In this document: piece by piece, positions 1-5,083 of the stretch
Layout of the letters: every line of letters starts with the position of its first letter
Numbering within the stretch: position 1 is the stretch's first letter
Assembly: GCA_013003325.1 (NCBI GenBank)
Contig: JABDJU010000050.1
Coordinates: forward strand, 1-8,276
Source: Acidimicrobiales bacterium
GTDB lineage: Bacteria; Actinomycetota; Acidimicrobiia; Acidimicrobiales; SZUA-35
Direction of reading: 5' to 3'
DNA length: 8,276 bases
Translations under genes and position numbers: made by a program
The notes under the pieces: generated by a model
Told to the model about the DNA's origin: nothing
The model's database searches: none
Seen by the model: only the letters and a program-made list of their open reading frames with translations

Positions 1-1337
1 GGCTTGGTCTCGGGCCGGGCCAGGATCACGGCCTTCCCCTCCTCGGACCACCGTTGCGCGAGGTCGGGATCGAAGGCCACCCGTCCCACCGCCGCGCCCG
101 GTGACACATTGAGACCCGAGGCCAGCAGATTCCCTTGCGCTTCGGCCTCTCTCATCGCATCGGAGGCGAATTGGGGATGCATGAAGAAGTCGACGTGGTC
201 CGGCTCCACTCTCAGCAACGCTTCTTCCTGGGCGATCACACCTTCGTCGGCGAGGTCGACCGCGATGCGCACCGCCGCCTGAGCGGTTCGCTTGCCATCG
301 CGGGTCTGCAGAACCCAGAGTTTCCCCTGTTCCACGGTGAACTCCATGTCCTGCATGTCGCGGTAGTGGTTCTCGAGCAGGGTGGCGATGTCGCTGAACT
401 CCTTGAACACTTCCGGCATCGTCTCGCCGAGAAGATCGATCGAATCGGTGCGCCGGTTGCCGGCTACTACGTCCTCACCCTGAGCGTGGTAGAGGAAGTC
501 GCCTTCGAGATGTTTTTCGCCGGTGGTCGCGTTGCGTGACATGGCGACGCCGGTGGCCGAGTCGCCGCCCATGTTCCCGAACACCATCGTCTGGACGTTC
601 ACGCCGGTTCCGAGGTCGTGGGCGATCCCTGCTGCGTTCCGGTAGTCGTAGGCCCGCTTGCCGTTCCAGGAGCGGAACACCGCTTCGATCGCCATGCGAA
701 GCTGCTCGGACGGGTCGTCGGGGAACTCACGACCGGCAAAGGTCCGAACATGGTCCTTGAACTGGTCGACGATGGATTTGAGATCGTCGACGTCGAGGTC
801 GGAGTCGTCGAGTACGCCGCGTCGCTCCCGGGCATGGGCGAGAGCATCCTCGAAGGGTTCTTCGCGAACGCCCATCACCACAGTGGCGAACATCTGGATG
901 AGACGGCGGTACGAGTCGTACACGAAATGTGCATCGTTGAAGATGTCCAGCATGCCGTCGACCACGTCATCGTTCATGCCGATGTTCAGCACGGTGTCCA
1001 TCATCCCGGGCATGGAGAACTTGGCTCCTGATCGGCACGAGACCAGCAGGGGGTTGGTCGGTGAGCCAAAGCTCTTTCCGGTTTGAGCTTCTATGCGCTC
1101 GAGTGCAGTTCGCACCTGATCGAGTAGGTCGGCTGGGAACGACTGGTCACGCTTCAAATACTCGTTGCAGGCTTGGGTCGAGATGGTGAACCCGGGTGGC
1201 ACCGGTACCCCGATGCGGTGCATGTCACCGAGGTTGGCGCCCTTGCCGCCGAGCAGGCCCCGTACCGCATCCCAGGAACCGTCGACGGCCGCTTCGGCCT
1301 GATCGACCTCGTCGTAGTTGTAGACCCATTTCGTCAT
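1..1337 (-). CDS. ppdK: Pyruvate, phosphate dikinase, N-terminal half (runs off left edge)
   Basis: Cytoplasmic enzyme that interconverts pyruvate, ATP and phosphate with phosphoenolpyruvate, AMP and pyrophosphate. The frame is open from the ATG at 1337 to the window edge, giving 445 of the roughly 880-900 residues usual for the family. The nucleotide-binding domain fills about residues 1-350. It shows LLGGKGANLGDM (28-39, with the ATP-contacting Lys32), CRSGAKFSMPGMMDT (101-115), MVFGNMGGDS (251-260), HAQGEDVVAG (284-293) and LQTRDGKRTAQAA (343-355). Residues 409-445 begin the phosphohistidine swivel domain (SPGAAVGRV, then ILARPETK). The catalytic His and the PEP/pyruvate barrel lie outside the window. 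A GGGAG Shine-Dalgarno at 1343-1347 sits 5 bases before the ATG. The ATP-domain motifs deviate somewhat from consensus (GGDSATG for GEDSGTG, RRTD for RTP), but identity is not in doubt. It lies 107 bases downstream of the crotonase gene and may have its own promoter. Confidence 0.95.
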   Translation of the reverse strand, partial: MTKWVYNYDEVDQAEAAVDGSWDAVRGLLGGKGANLGDMHRIGVPVPPGFTISTQACNEYLKRDQSFPADLLDQVRTALERIEAQTGKSFGSPTNPLLVSCRSGAKFSMPGMMDTVLNIGMNDDVVDGMLDIFNDAHFVYDSYRRLIQMFATVVMGVREEPFEDALAHARERRGVLDDSDLDVDDLKSIVDQFKDHVRTFAGREFPDDPSEQLRMAIEAVFRSWNGKRAYDYRNAAGIAHDLGTGVNVQTMVFGNMGGDSATGVAMSRNATTGEKHLEGDFLYHAQGEDVVAGNRRTDSIDLLGETMPEVFKEFSDIATLLENHYRDMQDMEFTVEQGKLWVLQTRDGKRTAQAAVRIAVDLADEGVIAQEEALLRVEPDHVDFFMHPQFASDAMREAEAQGNLLASGLNVSPGAAVGRVAFDPDLAQRWSEEGKAVILARPETK

Positions 1338-1444
1338 CTGAGCTCCCGTACCGTTGTAGACCTCGCAATGGTGGCTGGCGGCGGTGATCTCCAACAGGGT
1401 CGTTGGCCCCCATTGGTCCAGCGCAGCGACACAATTTGTCTCGT

Positions 1445-2233
1445 CTACGACCTGCGCACTCGGGCCAGGTACTCCTCACCTCGCTGGCGCGACTCCGGAT
1501 CATGCAGGGCTGCGACGAGGCTGTCGGCGTCGGCCAGATTGCGGCCGGCGTTCGACATCGATTCGACAACCGCATTGACGTGCCGCTTGGTCACTTGAAG
1601 GGTCAGGGTCGACTTCGTCGCCAGCTCATGGGCCAGCTTCTCGGCTTCGGCGGTCACCTCGTCGGCGGCGACGATCCGATTCAGAAACCCGAGCCCCTTC
1701 GCTTCCTCGGCGGTGAAGGGCCGGCAGGTGAGCACCAATTCCCGGGTCATCGCCGGACCGATTTCCCGAACCAGCCGGGGTATCCCGCCCCAGGCGAGAG
1801 GGATGCCGAGATCGATTTCGGGGATGCTGAAATAGGTGTCGTCGGCGGCGATCCGCAGATCACACGCCGCAGCCAGCACTAACCCGCCGCCGATGCAGTG
1901 GCCTCCGATGGCGGCGATCGTGACCGCCCGCATCCGCTCGATGGCGTCGGCCATCTCCCGGCCCGTGTCGGCGGCCTCTCTCGCCGAAAGGCCGAAGTTT
2001 CCTGCGTCGTCGCCGAAGGCCGACACGTCGGCCCCGGCGGAAAAGGTGGTTCCGGCTCCCGAGACGATGACCACCTTCACGGCGCGTCGGTCATCGAACC
2101 AGCGGGCGGCAGCGGCGAGCTCGAGGAGCGTCTGGGTGCTGAGCGGGTTCAGCTTCTTCGGCCGGTTGAGCGTCAACCGACCGATCATCCCGTCGACGGT
2201 TGCGCTGATGGTTTCGAACTCAGCCTCGTTCAT
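1445..2233 (-). CDS. Enoyl-CoA hydratase/isomerase (crotonase) family protein
   Basis: A 262-residue protein of full length for the crotonase fold, which acts on acyl-CoA thioesters in the cytoplasm. Visible family marks are RLTLNRPKKLNPLS (19-32), the first oxyanion-hole segment GAGTTFSAGADVSAF (59-73), and the second oxyanion-hole and helix segment AIGGHCIGGGLVLAAACD (108-125), followed by FSIPEIDLGIP (135-145) and GGIPRLV. Of the two catalytic glutamates of rat mitochondrial enoyl-CoA hydratase, the second (Glu164) aligns with Glu139 here. The first (Glu144, in GGGCEL) aligns with Val119 (GGGLVL). One acid suits isomerase or other crotonase chemistry better than classical hydration, so a specific reaction should not be assigned. 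The ATG at 2233 starts directly before the fold and has only a weak upstream ribosome site. The gene lies 50 bases downstream of the DinB-fold gene on the same strand, so co-transcription is likely. Confidence 0.9.
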   Translation of the reverse strand: MNEAEFETISATVDGMIGRLTLNRPKKLNPLSTQTLLELAAAARWFDDRRAVKVVIVSGAGTTFSAGADVSAFGDDAGNFGLSAREAADTGREMADAIERMRAVTIAAIGGHCIGGGLVLAAACDLRIAADDTYFSIPEIDLGIPLAWGGIPRLVREIGPAMTRELVLTCRPFTAEEAKGLGFLNRIVAADEVTAEAEKLAHELATKSTLTLQVTKRHVNAVVESMSNAGRNLADADSLVAALHDPESRQRGEEYLARVRRS

Positions 2234-2257
2234 GGCGGCAGCCTATGCCCGATCGCC

Positions 2258-2285
2258 AGCCGGGTCGAAAGTGATCGGCCCGGCT
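2258..2285 (-). repeat. 7-bp inverted repeat at the end of the DinB-fold gene
   Basis: AGCCGGG (2258-2264) and CCCGGCT (2279-2285) are perfect inverted copies around a 14-base loop and include part of the stop codon of the DinB-fold gene. In RNA from the minus strand this could form a GC-rich hairpin between that gene and the crotonase gene. No run of U follows, so it is not a classical intrinsic terminator. A chance repeat in GC-rich DNA remains possible. Confidence 0.3.
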
Positions 2286-2823
2286 AGCCCAGCTGGATGA
2301 TCGGGTACCCGTCGAGGTCGCTCAGCAGATCCGACTCGGGCAGGTCGGGTAGGTCATATCCGAATTGTTTGGTCCGAACCTCACCGATCCACACGCTGTG
2401 CTGGTACTCGTGATTGATGATCGAGGTCATCATGACGGTGGCGATCGAACGCATTTGGGTCGGAGCGCCTACATGACCTCGGTTGATGTTGCCCACCCGG
2501 AACTTCACCCGGCGGGCTACGTCGGCCCGAAAAGTGTCCAGGAGGTGCAGCGGCGGTAGTGGCGCTCGCTCCGGCTCGGGTTTGGCACTGTCCATCATCT
2601 CGTCGAACCGAGGATCGAGTTTCGGTTCGGCGGCGGTGAGATTTCGCACCATGAAGTGGGCCACCACCGGTTGATGCCCGAGGTGCCAGCCGATTGCGCT
2701 GGAGTTCTGGTCGGGTCGCCAATAGACCTCGTCCTCGGTGAGGTCCTTCCACAATTCGTCGGTGTAGGCCAGCGCGTTGTCATACTCGGCCATCAGCACA
2801 CCGAGCTTGGGGAGCTCAGACAC
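2284..2823 (-). CDS. DinB-fold (DinB_2-like) putative metal-dependent protein
   Basis: A 179-residue protein with the four-helix DinB/YfiT look: an early helix ending in LTEDEVYWRPDQNSSAIGWH (29-47), then a GHQ segment and a later NHEYQHSVWIGEVR (137-150). The three family metal-ligand histidines are present as His50, His138 and His142. Known DinB-fold enzymes include thiol S-transferases and isomerases that use mycothiol, bacillithiol or glutathione. The substrate here cannot be read from sequence. The start is taken as GTG at 2823, with GAGG 5 bases upstream (2829-2832). This makes an 8-base overlap with the upstream methyltransferase gene (stop at 2816). The frame stays open further upstream to 2889, but the extra residues are Arg/Ser/Ala-rich and lie inside the conserved end of the methyltransferase gene. 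An internal ATG at residue 11 is the other candidate start. Translational coupling to the methyltransferase is likely. Confidence 0.82.
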   Translation of the reverse strand: MSELPKLGVLMAEYDNALAYTDELWKDLTEDEVYWRPDQNSSAIGWHLGHQPVVAHFMVRNLTAAEPKLDPRFDEMMDSAKPEPERAPLPPLHLLDTFRADVARRVKFRVGNINRGHVGAPTQMRSIATVMMTSIINHEYQHSVWIGEVRTKQFGYDLPDLPESDLLSDLDGYPIIQLG

Positions 2824-3745
2824 GCTCGCCTCGAATCGTCGTCTCCGCCAACAGCTCGATGTGGTCCGGTCCGATGCCGCAGCAGCCACCGATCACCTGG
2901 GCGCCCTGTCCGATCCACGTCTTGGCGACCTCGCAGTACTCCTCGGGGGTGATGGTTCCGTCGAATATCCAGTGAGGCGGTTGCCAGTCGCCGGTGTGGG
3001 CGTACACCCCGGTTGGACCGTCCCAGTACTGGTTCACGACGTCGAGGCACGCCGCGGAGAACTCGGTTTCGGTGTGCATGACCGTGATCACCTCGACCGC
3101 CTCCTGCTCGGCGGCCCAGGCCATCGCGGCCGCCAGTGGGTCGCCGGTCCTGTACAGCTGGGGCTCGCCCTCTCCCGGTTCGCAGCTCCACCCCAACCAG
3201 ATGGGCAGTCCGGCTGTCATCCCGGCATCGATGGCGATTTGGGCCGTTTCGATCGACCGCATCATCTCCAGTATCAGCAGTTCGGCCCCGGCTTCGGCCT
3301 GAAGGGCGGCCGCCTCGTTGAGATCGGCCGCCAGCTCGTCGAGCGAAACCGGTGGGCCACCTTGTTCGGTAGGCGAAATCGTGCCAGCCACCACGGCGTC
3401 GGTCTTGCCGGTGGCCTTGCGGGCTGCGAGGGCCAACTCGACGCCCCGTCGGTTGATGGTTTCCACGTGGTCTTCAAATCCGCCCTGCCTCAGGATGTGT
3501 CGGGCGGTGGCGAAGTTGTTGGCGATGATCACTTCGGCTCCCGCATCGAGATACACCTCGTGGACTTCCCGGACGACGTCGGGGTTCGTGAGGGCCGCAG
3601 CACCGCACCATGCGAACTCCACCATCGACCCTCCGCGCCGTTCGATCTCGGTGCCGGTCCCGCCATCGATCAGAACCACCTCACCCGCCGCCAGCCTTCT
3701 GCGTAAGCGATCCATCGGGGTCACAGCAGGATCGTAGACCGCCAT
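2816..3745 (-). CDS. Homocysteine S-methyltransferase family protein, variant zinc site
   Basis: Matches the homocysteine S-methyltransferase (BHMT/MmuM) barrel domain, which moves a methyl group from a donor such as S-methylmethionine or betaine to a thiol held on zinc. Numbered from the ATG at 3745 (309 residues), visible motifs are LIDGGTGTEIERRGG (25-39), IIANNFATARHIL (73-85), ILEMMRSIETAQ (158-169) and GGCCGIGPDHI (286-296). Cys288 and Cys289 are two of the three zinc ligands. The third, normally Cys in a G-I-N-C motif, aligns with His224 in VITVMHTETEF, so the metal site would be His-Cys-Cys. The activity could therefore be the classical one or a related methyl transfer to another thiol. 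The start is uncertain. An open frame reaches a GTG at 3850 but begins inside a hairpin. ATGs at 3745 and 3715 both fit, and neither has a clear Shine-Dalgarno. The gene is downstream of fhaA and coupled to the DinB-fold gene. Confidence 0.85.
   Translation of the reverse strand: MAVYDPAVTPMDRLRRRLAAGEVVLIDGGTGTEIERRGGSMVEFAWCGAAALTNPDVVREVHEVYLDAGAEVIIANNFATARHILRQGGFEDHVETINRRGVELALAARKATGKTDAVVAGTISPTEQGGPPVSLDELAADLNEAAALQAEAGAELLILEMMRSIETAQIAIDAGMTAGLPIWLGWSCEPGEGEPQLYRTGDPLAAAMAWAAEQEAVEVITVMHTETEFSAACLDVVNQYWDGPTGVYAHTGDWQPPHWIFDGTITPEEYCEVAKTWIGQGAQVIGGCCGIGPDHIELLAETTIRGERV
2829..2832 (-). promoter_or_regulatory. Ribosome binding site that decides the DinB-fold gene start
   Basis: GAGG on the minus strand, 5 bases before the GTG at 2823, lies inside the last codons of the upstream methyltransferase gene. 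It favours the GTG start over the longer open frame and implies that ribosomes finishing the methyltransferase restart here. Confidence 0.5.
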
Positions 3746-3845
3746 GCGACCGGGGTCTGACCCGCCACCAGGTTGTTTCAGCGGATGGCTCGCTTCCCGC
3801 CGAACCGGGTTGAAAATCTCGCCGAGCTCAACCGACCCATGCGGC

Positions 3846-3864
3846 CCCACCGTTGACCGGTGGG
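3846..3864 (-). repeat. Perfect 7-bp hairpin between fhaA and the methyltransferase gene
   Basis: CCCACCG (3846-3852) and CGGTGGG (3858-3864) are perfect inverted copies separated by five bases. The hairpin begins just past the fhaA stop codon (3866-3868). It could end or slow transcription leaving fhaA and so separate it from the metabolic genes. No U-tract follows, so a classical intrinsic terminator is not shown. The 120-150 bases from the fhaA stop to the methyltransferase start would leave room for a separate promoter. Confidence 0.4.
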
Positions 3865-3865
3865 C

Positions 3866-4537
3866 TCAGTGAAGTGTGAACGTGAAGCTGGCCGGCCCGA
3901 CCATGATGATGTCACCGTCGCCGAGCCGTACCGGGGGTTCGCTCTGTCCCCCGATCTGAACGTTGTTGACGCGGGTTCCGTTGGTGGAACCGCTGTCGAC
4001 AACCAGCCAATGGTCGTCGCCGGGTAGGACCTGGGCGTGGTAGCGGCTCACGTTGCTCTCGTCGATCACGATGTCGTTGTCTGGGTGCCGACCGATTCGA
4101 AGGCCGGCCGAGCCGAGGTCGACCACCCGCCCGTCTGCCAGTCTGAGACCTGCCGGTTGGACGGCGGGGGCGTCGTCGAAGCTGCGTTCGATCGAGAACG
4201 TGCCCCGTCGCCGCTCGGCGTTCTCCACCAGTTCGACGCTCACGGGGCCGGCGAACGTCAACTGTTCGCGGGCCACAACGGTGCGCACCTCATCGACAAG
4301 ATCCCGCACGATCGATGAGCCCTGGGCCGCAACACGATCGTGATCGTCAGGGGAGAGTTCGATGACAAATCGATTGGCCACCGTCGCCACCCCTTTCACG
4401 TTCACCTGTCGGTCTCGAACCGCAACCCGGCGTAGCCGTCTACCGATTTCGACGGGCTGCAGTCCCGAGCCGAAGGCGCGGGCCATCAAGCCCTCGACGA
4501 ACTCCTCGATCTGTCCTTCCATCGCTCGCAGGGCCAT
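3866..4537 (-). CDS. fhaA: FhaA-like protein: DUF3662 domain plus C-terminal FHA domain
   Basis: A cytoplasmic reader of phosphothreonine in the PknA/PknB signalling network. In mycobacteria, FhaA binds the phosphorylated pseudokinase domain of the lipid II flippase MviN/MurJ and so restrains peptidoglycan synthesis. Residues 6-110 look like DUF3662: MEGQIEEFVEGLMARAF, LQPVEIGRRLRR, then ATVANRFVIELSPDD and a VAREQLTFAGPVSVEL strand region. Residues 130-223 are the FHA domain, with LRIGRHPDNDIVI (146-158), SNVSRYHAQV (161-170, with Ser164 and His167) and SGSTNGTRVNN (182-192). These supply the usual phosphopeptide-contact residues Arg150, Ser164 and Asn191. At 223 residues it is far shorter than M. 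tuberculosis FhaA (about 527), because the long disordered linker is almost absent. ATG at 4537 is used; a TAGGAT hexamer 9 bases upstream suggests a near-leaderless start. It is divergent from fhaB. Confidence 0.88.
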   Translation of the reverse strand: MALRAMEGQIEEFVEGLMARAFGSGLQPVEIGRRLRRVAVRDRQVNVKGVATVANRFVIELSPDDHDRVAAQGSSIVRDLVDEVRTVVAREQLTFAGPVSVELVENAERRRGTFSIERSFDDAPAVQPAGLRLADGRVVDLGSAGLRIGRHPDNDIVIDESNVSRYHAQVLPGDDHWLVVDSGSTNGTRVNNVQIGGQSEPPVRLGDGDIIMVGPASFTFTLH

Positions 4538-4546
4538 CGCAGCAAA

Positions 4547-4552
4547 ATCCTA
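4547..4552 (-). promoter_or_regulatory. Candidate -10 box of fhaA
   Basis: TAGGAT on the minus strand ends 9 bases before the fhaA ATG, so transcription would begin at or within a few bases of the start codon. No convincing -35 box is seen: GCGACA is 20 bases upstream, which is too far. The overlapping AGGA could instead act as a weak Shine-Dalgarno. Confidence 0.35.
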
Positions 4553-4589
4553 GGTCACAATCGTGTCCGGCCTGTCGCGGTCATTGGAC

Positions 4590-4605
4590 TCCGCGGCGGC
4601 GCGGA
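4590..4605. repeat. 6-bp inverted repeat in the fhaA-fhaB divergent region
   Basis: TCCGCG (4590-4595) and CGCGGA (4600-4605) form a perfect inverted repeat around GCGG, near the middle of the 105-base gap between the two start codons. Its position between two divergent promoters would suit an operator for a dimeric regulator. A short GC-only repeat is also expected by chance in this DNA. Confidence 0.25.
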
Positions 4606-4628
4606 ACCCGTTGGCGAGGCCGAAGAAC

Positions 4629-4634
4629 TACGAT
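4629..4634 (+). promoter_or_regulatory. Candidate -10 box of the fhaB-pstP-rodA-pbpA operon
   Basis: TACGAT fits the actinobacterial TANNNT -10 pattern and ends 8 bases before the fhaB GTG, placing the expected transcription start on or next to the start codon. The only purine-rich stretch, GAGG at 4637-4640, is just 2 bases from the GTG, too close for a normal ribosome site, which supports a leaderless message. No good -35 hexamer was found at normal spacing. Confidence 0.4.
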
Positions 4635-4642
4635 TCGAGGCA

Positions 4643-5083
4643 GTGTCCGACGCCGTGCTCACCGTTCTTCGCCTTGGGTTCCTGGCGCTGCTCTGGGTCT
4701 TTTTCCTTCGTATCGCCAACGCCGTGTGGACCTCGGCAACCCCACGGCCGACTGTGGCTACCGAGACCCGCTCGCGCAAACGGCGCAAGAGCGCCAGCCA
4801 ATCCAAGGTCGTGATCCTCGAACCGGTGGAGCATGCCGGGCTGGTGTACCCGGTGGTCAATCAACTGACTATCGGCCGTTCGGCATCGTGCGATGTCACC
4901 CTCGACGACACGTTCGTGTCCTCTCAGCACGCCCGGATCGCCAGGACTGACCACGGGCTCGTCGTGTCCGATCTCGGCTCTACCAATGGGACCTATGTGA
5001 ACCGTGAGAAGGTCACCACCCCGATTCAGGTGTCGAGCGGAACCCGGGTGCAGATCGGCAGCACCGTCTTGGAGGTGCGCTGA
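4643..5083 (+). CDS. fhaB: FhaB/FipA-like membrane-anchored FHA-domain protein
   Basis: A 146-residue phosphothreonine-binding adaptor. It has an N-terminal membrane segment (about residues 5-29, rich in Leu, Phe and Val, with LGFLALLWVFF at its core), a basic linker (42-50, RSRKRRK), and a C-terminal FHA domain with LTIGRSASCDVTL (75-87), VSSQHARIA (92-100) and LGSTNGTYVN (111-120). The length, N-terminal helix and position before pstP match mycobacterial FhaB (FipA, about 155 residues), which is linked to the divisome and to PknA/PknB substrates. GTG at 4643 is used because the membrane helix follows at once, as in FhaB homologues, and no better start is near. It is the first gene of the plus-strand operon. 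Its TGA shares one base with the pstP ATG. Confidence 0.92.
   Translation: MSDAVLTVLRLGFLALLWVFFLRIANAVWTSATPRPTVATETRSRKRRKSASQSKVVILEPVEHAGLVYPVVNQLTIGRSASCDVTLDDTFVSSQHARIARTDHGLVVSDLGSTNGTYVNREKVTTPIQVSSGTRVQIGSTVLEVR
5071..5075 (+). promoter_or_regulatory. Strong ribosome binding site of pstP
   Basis: GGAGG, 7 bases before the pstP ATG and within the last codons of fhaB. It is the clearest Shine-Dalgarno in the plus-strand operon and contrasts with the absence of a usable one before fhaB. Confidence 0.7.

Noticed and set aside
618..1031. Plus-strand open frames opposite ppdK.
   Set aside because: The minus-strand frame is continuous and matches the PPDK ATP-binding domain throughout; the plus frames show no family features.
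1338..1444. Intergenic gap between the crotonase gene and ppdK, examined for a riboswitch, small gene or terminator.
   Set aside because: Only the ppdK ribosome site and a weak AT-rich palindrome-like patch near 1428-1440 were seen; there is nothing strong enough to name.
2824..2889. N-terminal extension of the DinB-fold protein to 2889.
   Set aside because: The extension is a low-complexity Arg/Ser/Ala stretch encoded inside the conserved end of the methyltransferase gene, and the GTG at 2823 has a well-placed GAGG.
2777..3706. 309-codon plus-strand open frame opposite the methyltransferase gene.
   Set aside because: It has no recognisable motif and is fully antisense to a gene with clear DGGTGTE and GGCCG motifs.
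3746..3850. N-terminal extension of the methyltransferase from a GTG at 3850.
   Set aside because: The added 35 residues have no family similarity, the GTG sits inside a perfect hairpin, and no ribosome site precedes it.
4603..4608. GGAACC resembling an ECF sigma factor -35 element before fhaB.
   Set aside because: The spacing to the TACGAT hexamer is 20 bases, and no matching ECF -10 element is found at the right distance.
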